Assembly (NCBI GenBank): GCA_037447655.1
Contig: JBBHKE010001280.1
Location: 62,001 to 126,000 of the forward strand
Direction: 5' to 3'
Length of the DNA stretch: 64,000 nt
From: Zygnema cylindricum
Lineage: Eukaryota > Streptophyta > Zygnematophyceae > Zygnematales > Zygnemataceae
Positions 53,554 through 64,000 of this stretch are shown here, piece after piece. The notes under the pieces are model-generated. The model was given only the letters and a program-made list of their open reading frames with translations, was not told the DNA's origin and searched no databases. The position numbers and the translations under genes are program-made. Each line of letters starts with the position of its first letter. The first letter of the stretch is position 1.

Positions 53554-54128
53554 TTCGGAAAATCATCGGAATGGGAAATGCTCCGGTGGGAATAGGCTAT
53601 CACTTTCATCGTCAACAACATTATTAATATCGAGTACTGAAAACTCAAAAGATCGGGAATGCGCCAAAATGGTTGTCTATATCGATTGGTGTAATATCGG
53701 ATCGGAATAATTTCGATCGGCAAAATTACAGTAACGTATCTCCGGAAGTACTTATGTGAACGCCCAGCAATCCAGCATGTAGATCATGGATTTTCGGCGT
53801 GAGAACAGAAGCCATGTAGACCGATCTGCCAGCTCCTCCAAGGTCCTTTAATCCACGTGTTTAACAAACCGCCTTCTGCGTGGCGACGGTACATACCAGG
53901 TGGCACAAAATAAGTGGCTGGAGGATTATTTGCCACACTTTATCCGTTTATATTTTGTAAAAATCTTAGCCTTCTTGCTGACTGTTGGTCCGGCAGCAAA
54001 AATCGATCGCCAACAAGCTCTCGACCGTGATCATATTTCTGTACTGTCGAGTATTCCATTGCTTCTCTTGTTTCTTTGACCTCTTCCGTTGAGATAGAAC
54101 ATTTGCGACGAAAAAGCTTCTTTCCACT
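53554..54128. other. upstream region of the PFP alpha gene
   Basis: No transposon termini or coding frame recognised. The last 100 bp before the ATG are C/T-rich (TTGCTTCTCTTGTTTCTTTGACC), as in many plant 5' leaders. No clear TATA box could be assigned. Confidence 0.35.
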
Positions 54129-57100
54129 ATGGTTGCCTTAAACAATTTTCGCCCAAAGGATAAGGATTCACTTAGTGATTTGCAGTCATTAAGGACATGC
54201 TATATTCCACGTTTACCAACAGTTCTTCAGGTGATATGTTATGCTGAAGTTCTTGAATTGTCATGCAAGTGTTGAAAATACAGAGAATGTAGTCTTTGTT
54301 TGTTCTTGTTTTTTCGTGTTTTACGTTCTTACTTATGTTATATGCCGAAACACAACTATTTTCTCCCTCAATAGTACACGTTTTTTGAGTTGATTTAGTG
54401 AGAAATATTTACATTTGTGGTCTGCCGTTTAAAAGATGCGATTTCTTTTTTAGCTCCACACACTAGAGAAACAATCAAGCAGCAATCCGTTGCCAGGTTT
54501 GCTGTGGGAAGATTCTGTGATAACATTGTAGCGCTTGTGACTGTCTTTTTTGCGAGAAGCTGTTTGCAATGTAAATCAATACAGTCCTGCGATTTGACCT
54601 GTAATGCTGGCCTTTTCTTGTTACTGTTTGTGATTATGTGACCCGTGTAAACTTCTTGATTTCTTATTGTCATTTTGATTTTTCAGATTTCTGTCTTCCA
54701 TTCCTACTCTTTTTGGTTGTTCATTTTTGTTCAGCTGTCCGTCTTTTCCTACACACTGCAATGTATGGCCACTGGCGATGGACATGCATGAAATAAATTT
54801 ATTTGATGTGTCCTTGAAACATACACAGGCATCAACAGTAAATGTGGTGTCAGGGGAGGAAACAACCGCTTCCGATCCTTGTGACGTGGCAGCCATTCAG
54901 CATTCATATCCTCTCACATTTGGACAGCCAGTGGTTTCTTTAGAAGCTGTGACATCGGAAAGTCCTACGGTGAAATCGCCATTGAGGTAAGAGCGTTTCA
55001 GCGAGATTACCAGGACAACGGGGAAGACATAAGCATAATCTGGTGTTTTTTCAAATATGTTTTCCGCTTTACATCTTCAATTTCAACCGTTTTAAAAATC
55101 AGCTATCGATGCACATGCTGTAATGCTGGAGTATTGACTGGTTATCCTCTTGTCTGTGGTTTTATCTGGTTGGATGAGACGGCAACTAGTTTTTTGTCAG
55201 TCTTGCTGCGTGACAAGACTTAAAGTTATTTTAGCATGTCTTTTTAAATTGTTACTTTGTAGAGAATGTCTGACATTTGACTGCCTCTCAAATTTTGCAG
55301 GGTTGGAGTGGTCTTCTGTGGGCGCCAGTCTCCTGGAGGACACAATGTTGTCAGTGGTTTATTTGATGCGCTGAAGAGCCATCACGCAGACAGCACACTT
55401 CTTGGCTTTATAGGTAAGAAGTAAGCCTTGTTCATTTGTCTTTTTCATTTCACTCTCGCTCTCTTGCTTGTTTTTTGCAAATGTGGTTACGGCTATTATA
55501 TCTTCGAGTACTCCAGGGCCTTGACGGTTATATCTTCGATTATATCTTTCCATGCCAGCCTGACAATGTGTTTGCAGTTAAACGGGTGCCATATTGATGG
55601 GAAAAACGCTCATATTTTCTGTCGTTGGTTCAGTGATTTCTGATCGTGACAGGAGCGAATGGTACATATTTTGGAGTTGACCCCTGACTTTACCTCCAAA
55701 AGGAACTTGAAGAAATTGCGCTAGAGATTTTTAGTGGCATGCTTGATGTTCAGCAATAATTTGCAAAATTTCCTGGTGATATTATTGATAAAATGAGCAT
55801 AGAGAAACACCATTTCTCACTAACCTGGTCAAAAGCTGTGTGGATAACGTACTCTTAAATACTGAAGTTAAACTCGGTCAATTGATTTTTGTTTGGCCTT
55901 TTTTTCTCGTTGCTTCATGCAGATGGCACAGAGGGATTGTTTCGACAGGATACACTTGAGATTACTGCTGATATTTTGGGATTGTATCGAAATCAAGGTA
56001 AAAAAAACTTCACTGGATCGACACTCCTTTATTCTTCTCATACCAGATTTTATTTGATGAATTGAAAAATAAATTTGTAAGGATGCCAGCAAAAATGCAT
56101 AATCCAAATGCTATTGTGCCCTCTCTCTTTGGAATGCCATGGTTGCCAGACCCCATGGTATTATTGGCCTTTGTTTTTCAGACTATTCGATGAAGATAAC
56201 TCATTTCTGAAGTGCACATCAACTGAAACATTCACTGGAATAATTTTTTAATGTTTTCTCCAAGTAATGAACACGACATAATTTTCTCACCATGTCAATG
56301 TCAGCTAATTAGTGCTAATGTAAACAGGCACTACACTGTCTACATTGTCGACTCTTAGAAATGTCATAGAAGCATGGTGTGAGTTTCCTGCTGCAGTCAT
56401 GTAGGAACTAATATTTGCTATAATTGGCAATGCTCCCTTTTTCTCGTTCCCTGATTGCGTTGAGTAACATAGCATTGTTCAACTTTACATAGAAATGAGT
56501 ATTGCATAGAAATGACACATGCTCGTCTTTATGCAGGTGGATATGACCTGCTTGGCCGAACTCGAGATCAAATACGATCTGTCCAGCAAATACAAGAGGC
56601 TCATTCAGCTTGTGAGGCTCTTCAATTGGATGGACTGGTGCTCATCGGAGGTAAAGTTAAAATAAAAAAGTAAAAAATATTTTGGACATCACTACTTCTT
56701 GTTTGCTGACGGCGGTGTTTTTGTTTTGGATAGTTGTGAGATGCCTCTCTTATTCTACTTGTATTTTTCTGTTTGAATTGTTGTGTATATGTCTGTGTCT
56801 CTGCACTAAAGTCTCGGGGATTGGGATTTACTATTCCTCAGGCTGCCAGACATGTTCAGATGCCGCTCAGCTTGCGGAATCATTCAAAGCATCCGGGTTG
56901 AAAACAAAGGTAAACTTTGAACTTGTGTACCTTTCGAAAACTGGAGGCCAGTTGCCATATAGTCGCTAATAGCAGAAATCTCATCGTTCAAGGTTACCAC
57001 CTTAGGAAAGGGCTGTTGTTTTGGAGTTTGTTCAGCGGCTACCTAGGCAGATTCAAGAGAAAGCTGTCATAATCGTGATGTCTATTTATCATAGGCACCC

Positions 57101-60100
57101 ACTTTGTTAACCCACTCCCAGGGCAATTGAGCCACTCTTCCAATTCCATCGCCACATGGCTCGTTTTCCTCCCATTGTGTTGCTTTGTGAAAATTGGGAC
57201 TTTACACATCAAAATTAATGCGATTCTATAGAAGTTCTTGAGAGTTAGTTTAGCTAAGTATTGGTATATCAAAGATTTACTTTACATTCGTTCAGCATGA
57301 TAAAAAAAATTGATTATGTGTAGTCCAATGGATTTGATCAGGATAGTCACAAGTCTGTTATGTGTCCTGAAAAGAAATTTATACCTCTCTCTTGCAGGTT
57401 ATAGCTGTGCCTGTAACAATTGACGGGGATCTGCGGAATTCTTTTGTTGAGGCAAATGTTGGTTTTGACACTGTTTGTAAGGTAAATTTGATTTTTTTTT
57501 TGCATAAAACCTTTATAGTTTGCTCATCTTCGTGTCTGAAGGGACATTCAATATTATCCAAGCATCAGTGCTAAAAAACGGAAACAGAAAACCAACAAGT
57601 AAACGGAGACTCGTCCGATTACTTTGGATTGGCTATTTGCTACTTGGCATGCAGTGGTTTCCAAGTTCAAGTAGACTGGCCATAAACCGGTTATTTGTGT
57701 TTTTGTGAAATCTGTAACAGGTCTACTCACAACTTATCAGCAATATCTGCACAGATGCACTTTCTGCGGAGAAGGTGTGTTGACAGACTGTTCTTCCTTT
57801 GCAAATGCGCCTATCTGGTATGTGAGTACGTATTAAAATGGTAGCATCATTTTGTGTTATGGAGTAATTATATTTCATTTTGTGTTACAGAATAATCATA
57901 TTCCTTAACAAAGAGCTTTTCTCGCATGACATTGGTTCACTAAATATTTTGAAGGACTCAGGGTCGCCCATTACTTATTGCACATGATTGAATGATTTTA
58001 GAAGTTTTCGAAGTTGAAAAAGCTCTCAGCAGCTCAACTAGTTGGTTAAATGGTGCATGTATGGGACCAGTATTACTACTTTATTCGCCTCATGGGACGT
58101 CACACATCACATGTCACACTGGAGTGTGCCTTGCAATCACAGCCCAACTTGGTAACTTCCCGCTTCCTTTCCTTTAATTTCATAATAATTTTTGTCCTAC
58201 TATTTTCCGATCTGTTTATTATGCAGTTTCAGTTCTCAATCAACTATGAGCCCTCATTCAATACTTGCATATGTGAGAGCTCTGAAATTTCTAAGTCGGA
58301 GTTGGAGGGTGTGGCCAGGTAATTTTGGGAGAAGAGGTAGTAACCTCCAAAGCGACCCTTTTTGACATCACCAAACAAATTTGTGACATGATCACTCTGC
58401 GTTCTGAACAAGGTTACTATAGAGCTTAAATTCTCCCGTCTCGTTTAGCACGCAGTCTGTACATCAGTTTAAATGAACTATATTGGCTTGCGTCACAAGC
58501 AAGCAATGTGTAATTGACCACTCAAACATTTCCAAATGTTTATTTTGGAGGAATTCAAGAATCATCAGTTGTGGGTGGAACAGGGAAACACCATGGTGTG
58601 GTTTTACTCCCAGAAGGGCTTTTCAACAGTATTCCTGAAGCGCATGCCCTATTACAGGTACAAATAATATATTTGTAGAACAGAACCAATACTTGCTGTG
58701 TGTGTGAGTAAGACCTACGAAGATGTATCAGTTCTCTTGACTCATTGGAATTTCGATTTCAGTACAGAGCAATTAAAAAACCTCAGGTTATTAATTATTT
58801 TGCAGGAAACTAATGAACTTCTCAAACAAGGTGTGGCTCCTGAAGGAATTTCCACAAAGTTATCTCCTTGGGCAGCAGCTCTTTTTGAGTTTTTGCCTCC
58901 ATACATTCGCAAACAGCTTCTTCTCGACCGCGAATCCGATGGTTCTGTCCGATTATCGCAAGTACTGACTAACTTCAGAAGAGCATAGTATCTCACTCTC
59001 CATTCCATGTTGTCAACTGTAGATCTGGCAATTGTGTCCTTATTTCGGAATTTTCTTGTAAATGTGATGGATAGTCAAACCACCAACTATTGGTATAAGC
59101 TTTGCTCATTAGCTTAATATGATTAGCCCTCGGACAAATTCCCTCTAGCACATGAGATAAAGAACTGGAGATAAATGCCTTTCAATTTCTTTGTCGCCAT
59201 AAAGTGAAATAGAGGCAACTACACTCTATCAGTCGATGCTATTTCCCTAACATGTTTTTTCCGTTTTACGTTTTTCTTTTATTTTTGCAGATTGAAACCG
59301 AAAAGCTCTTTGTTCAGTTAGTTGAGACTGAAATGAGTCGAAGGACGGTGCGTTGAGACAGCCTGACGTCATGTATCACATCATGTCACGTCAGGTCACG
59401 CTAGATAAGAAGCTTGCTGCTTCTTTCGCTTCCTTAAGTTGTCATCTGAGCTCTTAACTGAATTTGAAGTTACTGAACCTGGATGGAATATTCGTTGCGG
59501 AAAACTTCTCATGTAGATTTGTTTTCCAGTTTTGGGTCATTTCCAACATTACCGGTGTGCATGTTGTGTTTATGAAGGAAGATATGTTCTTATTAATCTA
59601 AAGTGGGATGAATTGGCATTGCAGAAAGCAGGAGTATACAAAGGAAAGAAATTCAATGGCATTTCATATTTCTTTGGATATCAGGCGCGAGGCTCATTGC
59701 CATCAAATTTTGACTGCGATTATGCTTATGTCAGTAATTTTTACCTTTCATTTTCCTTCCCTTCCTGTCTAAAAGGTGTTTAGACCTGCCTTAACATTTT
59801 AACAGGAAAACTACAAGCCATAAATATGCAAAACAAAAGGGGGAAAAGGAACTTGCATCTTATAACAACTTTTGCAAACAAGTTTGTCGTTTATTCTGAA
59901 GAGAACACACAAGATTTTGAATGGCGCAAAGAAATGCAAGATCTTCATGGCCATGGTACCGATCAACTTGCTTTTCCTCCCTCGGAGAAAATATCTTGCC
60001 ATTTCTTGTCCCAAATATTGTTCTCTTATCCCAACTTACGTTCTGTTATCCTAACTTATATTTCCTTATCCCAACTTATGTGTTTGGGGCATAGACTTTG

Positions 60101-61352
60101 GGCCACGTGGCAAGCCGCCTTCTTGCAGCAGATCTCACTGGTTACTTGGCAACTGTCTCAAACCTGAAGGAGGAGCCTGTCCTCTGGCAGTGTGGAGGAG
60201 TACCAATTACGGTAAGCACACTCTATACTTTCTCCGCAAAGACCACTTTTTCATGCATTCGGGTACGAATCTCAAGAAAACATCCATGCTTTATTTGGAA
60301 TCTCTCTGACTTCATTTTTTAGCAGGTTTTTGATTGGCTTCAGTTTTTTCTGTTTTGTTGTTCTCAAGTTGTTGTCATATGGTGGTTTACAGGCACTAAT
60401 GGCTGTTAAGAGATGGTTACGGGGTCCTGGAGTTTCCGAAATTGGAAAGCCCCTTGTGCATCCAGCAATGGTTGACCTCAAGGGGAAACCGTACAAGTAA
60501 GTTATTCACTTACGAGTAGCTCGTGAGGAACTCCATACGAATAACTCACTTTTTTTGTTTTTTTTTTTGTGTAACTCACATTTGGACTCCATTCCTCCAC
60601 TGCTACCCCTTAAGTAAAAACACCTTAGAAGGTTGTAAGATTCGCTTGATAACAAAATTGTCGAGTTGTGGATGAGAAGGAAGATAGTTAGGGAAAAAAT
60701 GCCTTTTCGATTAAACACCCTCAAGGTTTTATGAACCCCTTGAAAAAAAATCACAATCTCAGAGTGTCTGTTGGATGAGAAGAAAGTGAAGAAGATATTG
60801 ATCAGAGCATCTCACGAGAAGGAAATAATCACTGCAGGTTGTTTTTGGAAAGGGCTTCCATGTGGATCCGGAAAGACTTTTATCGGAACCCGGGCCCGTT
60901 ACAGTTCATTGGACCTGCTGGTGACATGCGAACAATAACATTGCAAGAGGAGGAACATGATTACCTCGGAAGAATTGAAAAACTAAGGCAGGGACTTGTC
61001 CAGGTGGGTGTAATGAAAAGTTGAGAATACTAGTTTGCAGTAGAAAGATGTCCTTTGAATCTAATAGATGGGTTGTAACTCAGCTTTGTAATATTTTGCG
61101 ATAGGATGTTTCCTTTTAACTGACCAACTGCTGTTAATTTGCTCGAAGTTTCGTAACTGATTGGTTGATGTAGACTGTATATATTTTCTAAGCTAACCCC
61201 TTTTTGGATGTCTTTAATCGCAGGTAAGAGATATGGTTCGACCAGGTTGTCCACCAGAGGCCCTGAGTGTGGCTTTGACATCAACTGCTGCCCTCGTACA
61301 AGTTCTGTCGGTGATAACCTCTCCTGCTTATCGCAGCCGGACTCCATTTTGA
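54129..61352 (+). CDS. PFP-ALPHA: pyrophosphate--fructose 6-phosphate 1-phosphotransferase, alpha subunit
   Basis: Cytosolic PPi-dependent phosphofructokinase, reversibly making fructose 1,6-bisphosphate; alpha is usually the regulatory partner of beta. Exons: 54129-54230, 54829-54986, 55301-55413, 55923-55997, 56537-56650, 56842-56909, 57398-57481, 57721-57774, 58071-58151, 58319-58412, 58584-58657, 58806-58961, 59291-59347, 59625-59729, 60095-60211, 60393-60496, 60838-61003, 61224-61352. All keep phase; the product is 616 aa, the usual alpha length. Motifs: [10 protein letters not shown] (93-102), [14 protein letters not shown] (about 150), AQLAE after [10 protein letters not shown] (about 187), [21 protein letters not shown] (from 214), [10 protein letters not shown] (257-266), [47 protein letters not shown]. 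Lineage is alpha by the EANVGFD and SDAAQLAE strings. The ATG lies in a good context (CACTATGG). Asp219 of TIDGD is kept. Confidence 0.94.
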
Positions 61353-61700
61353 TACAATGATAGTTTTGTAGAATATAAATATTGAACAGGGATTTTGTTT
61401 TTTTTGGGTTGAAGCCACGGACACAAGTGTATGGCTTTCAACATGGGGTTTTGTCGTGGCTTTGGTAGTTACGCGAAAACTAGTAAAACTATCCAGAGTG
61501 ATGCTTTCTTTTGTGGGGTTGATCGTAGTGTAGCAGATGAAAGCAAAAGGCAATTGTGAAATTTGGTTATTACTGCCCATTATTATTTATGATGGATGTA
61601 AAAATCAAATGTGTTGTTATCTAAAATTCAAGGTACAAGTATGGTTTTATAAATAAACCGAGAGCATGCACCTGTGAAAGTTGACAACGAAATCTTAATG
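61353..61700 (+). terminator. 3' UTR and poly(A) region of PFP alpha
   Basis: An AT-rich sequence follows the TGA at 61350-61352. An AATAAA lies in TATAAATAAACCGAG near 61650, a plausible polyadenylation signal. No other feature here. Confidence 0.5.
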
Positions 61701-61867
61701 AAAGCATACCGACAGTGCAGTTACATAAAGCGGTTCAAGAAAACTGGCTGCGTCCCATGAATTTGTACAAGCCAAAATTGCCTCTTCCACACATGGCTAT
61801 AAAACGTATTACACTAAAAGACAGGTTTATAGGCTGATTTCTTGAGGATTTGAAATTATTGCCCTGA

Positions 61868-62190
61868 CCTGTACAATCTGCAGATGTAAAATTTTGATAC
61901 AAGTCATTAAAAAAAAAAATCTACAGCAAGAAGCCATATTATGACATGCAATTGCAACAAATTTTCCAAAACATTGTGGATACATGTATAGACATGACAA
62001 GCACAAAGAAAATAAAATTTCCTGTTCAGTCTGTAGACATAAGAATTTGGCACAAGTCAGCAGGGAAAAAAACTCACAGCAATAAACCGTATTATGCAAT
62101 CGAACAATTTTTCTGAAACACTGTGAATGGATATATAAACATGACATGTACAATATAATAGTATTTTTCCAGTCTGATCTTTAGAATGCT
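61868..62190. repeat. diverged tandem repeat, two units of about 165 bp
   Basis: Two head-to-tail copies share the order CTG.AGA, ACAAGTCA, A-run, CACAGCAA.AA, CC.TATTATG, AACATTGTG/AACACTGTG, and AACATGACA/GACATGACA. They are roughly 70-75% alike. Non-coding, between the PFP alpha gene and the gene on the opposite strand. Confidence 0.65.
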
Positions 62191-62564
62191 ATTTTGGCTT
62201 CAACTGTTGTGCTAGCTCCTTCACTCCCTCCCCTCATCCTTCTTTCCATTTCTGTTCTTTGAACAGACCAAATTTCTCCGACATGTTCCAGTCTTTCAAA
62301 TGTCACCGTGTCATTCAAGCCAATAAGGACCATCTACAAAAAATGACTAGGGCTAGAACCAAATTGGCTTCAACACAAAAGATATGTCTGCAAAATTTGG
62401 CGACAGTGGATTACAAGAGTCCACCGATGCCACAAAAATGTGCAAAAAAACAACTCAAAACAAGTCAATAGTGTACAACCTAATGTCATTCTTCTGCCGA
62501 GACTCAAAAATTCCTACAAAGAGGGTAAACTGTCGTTCCTGCTGTCTGTAAGGTGTCATTCCAT

Positions 62565-62759
62565 TCATAAAATATTCGACCTCCCCATACTTTTATGGAT
62601 ATACTCAGCCTGTTTTCTCACACAAAAAAGGTTTGTGCAAATTTCTTTTGAAATAATACCTTCCACAACTGCTACCGGAAGCCAGCCTTGCGGTGTCACT
62701 TCAACTGAATAAGACAAAAATGTCTGAACTATATTTCCTGTAGATCCTTCTAAGTTGCC
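62565..62759 (-). CDS. last exon of a probable START (lipid-transfer) domain protein
   Basis: On the minus strand an acceptor (GAAATGCAG) at 62760-62761 opens 64 codons ending in TGA at 62565-62567. The peptide begins GNLEGSTGNIVQTFLSYSVE, continues with VTPQGWLPVAVVEGIISKEI and ends with an amphipathic helix containing VRKQAEYIHKS. The order Pro-x-Gly-Trp-x-Pro, then Val-Glu and a final charged helix, resembles the C-terminal end of START domains, which bind lipids or sterols. Upstream exons would lie to the right; I could not assemble them. The identification is by motif memory only and the exon could belong to another lipid-binding family. Confidence 0.4.
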   Translation of the reverse strand, partial: GNLEGSTGNIVQTFLSYSVEVTPQGWLPVAVVEGIISKEICTNLFCVRKQAEYIHKSMGRSNIL

Positions 62760-62829
62760 CTGCATTTCCAGAGAAGAAGAAAAAAACAAGTGAGTTTCTG
62801 TCACTAGTTGTCCAATTACCTCCACTCAC

Positions 62830-64000
62830 CGCCATTTAATAAAGGAATTTTACCATCTTCAATAACCGTACTCAATAATGAGTGTTGAGTTCAAAATTTC
62901 CATGGGCACCCACACTGTTTTGTATAAGAAGGCTATTTAGAATATTACCTACAATAATACATGTGACAAACTGAATCCTTGAGCCACAAAAAATGGCATG
63001 TGTAACATAAAAACACAGTTGAACTTTTGTAGCTATTTCCAAAAAAGTACGAAAACACTTTTTCGCCAGGATTTTTATATTTTTGTCAGAAAAAAGTATA
63101 CTTTTCCTAGCATAAAATCTCTAGACATTGCTGTCTTATTAGAAAAAAGGGAGCCCCATATGTTTTAAAATGATATAAAATCCTGCAATAAAATTTTAAT
63201 AATTAGGTTCATATAAAGAATATCTATCAGACATCCTTGCATGGCTTAACTTTATTGTGCCATTATTCATTTCCGTATATATTTCAGTGAAAGTTACATT
63301 TACCGTAGTTCCCACCCAATCGCAAGGTAAAAAGTGCAGTTCAATCTCAACTAAACTTCAGTATAAGATAAGTCAGACGAGGAAAATTTAAATTCCTATT
63401 TTTCAATCCATTAAAGAAAAGAATTATAAGATACCACCTCCAGTTACAAGACCTAGCACTTAGACCACCCTATCTTCAAGTATCCAGTTTTTGACACCAG
63501 CACAATAATTAATATGGGCTAGTAGTAGTTACAAAATACTGAAATGTATCTCCATCTCCAACAGGTATCTTCACATATGCCCATCTTTTATGTACACACT
63601 ATTTAGCATTAATGGCCTAAAACAAAGATACTTTCGTGCTTTACGTACTAAATACATACTATTGACTTTAAAAGTACAGTATGTAGCACGAACTGACAAC
63701 CCTCGCCACCGTGGCAGAACTAAAAGTTTACAAATTTTAGGGCCTTTCTATGTGAAGTCCGTTCTGGTTTGAGTTACCGTCTCGACCTGTAGTGGAACCG
63801 GACTAATGTGCGATGATTAGCAGAAACAGTTAATAAATTTGTTTGTCGTAATAAAAGGAACACGTAATTTGTACCGTACGTTTTTTAAATACATGTGGAC
63901 AAAAAGAATGTTAGCACAGTACATAACCTTTGTTATAACTGATGACACTATTTTCTTTCATGCTTTTGGTCCGTCTAGACTAATTACAGCGGGCAAATTT
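62830..64000. other. right edge of the window, mostly unassigned
   Basis: Probably introns and exons of the minus-strand gene ending at 62565, but apart from the short candidate at 63543-63595 I see no exon that I can place in frame. No RNA gene or transposon terminus recognised. Confidence 0.3.
63543..63595 (-). CDS. candidate internal exon of the minus-strand gene
   Basis: The minus strand between an AAATAG acceptor and a GTAACT donor reads CVHKRWAYVKIPVGDGDT plus a short end, a compact aromatic/charged segment unlike the AT-rich surroundings. Its phase relation to the exon at 62565-62759 is not established. Low confidence. Confidence 0.22.

Overview
The window is nuclear DNA of a green plant. 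It has spliced genes with GT-AG introns and plant-type proteins: an SMP/C2 tether of the NTMC2T6 type, the alpha subunit of PPi-dependent phosphofructokinase, and a plant GH3 beta-glucan exohydrolase. It also has Ty3/gypsy and Ty1/copia retrotransposons. The proteins are clearly related to angiosperm ones but diverged, so a non-flowering land plant or a close streptophyte relative is a better guess than a crop. I cannot name the species.

Layout. 1-4293: AT-rich repeats, a purine-only microsatellite, small TA-target MITEs and one possible orphan exon. 4294-12085 (+): complete 12-exon SMP/C2 gene, 693 aa, with a roughly 0.5 kb (CA/TA)n tract in its last intron. 12.2-38 kb: a repeat island with no intact host gene, built of nested transposons. 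A 7.5 kb gypsy element sits inside a small Harbinger-like element, and a 6.5 kb copia element, several Harbinger-like elements, MITEs and a solo LTR lie around it. 38-41.9 kb: an inverted-repeat-bounded segment carrying a 5'-truncated GH3 gene copy. 41.9-44.65 kb: a second copy of the host segment that underlies the 14.9-32.9 kb nest; it preserves empty target sites for four of those insertions. 45759-50318 (-): complete 6-exon GH3 gene, 679 aa. 50.9-53.6 kb: two Harbinger-like elements with perfect TAA duplications. 54129-61352 (+): complete 18-exon PFP alpha gene, 616 aa. 61.4-64 kb: tandem repeat and the 3' end of a probable START-domain gene on the minus strand.

The three intact genes are independent single-gene units in sugar-phosphate metabolism, cell-wall glucan hydrolysis and membrane contact-site lipid transfer. 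Nothing suggests a pathway cluster. The most interesting biology is in the mobile DNA. Two paralogous host segments let insertion sites and target duplications be read directly. One small-transposon group carries an internal hairpin whose stem sequence changes but stays paired. A copia-type LTR family carries a tRNA-like segment. A GH3 fragment has been copied into an inverted-repeat unit. All exon models come from reading splice sites and codon phase by eye; every intron in the three complete genes keeps phase, which is the main support.
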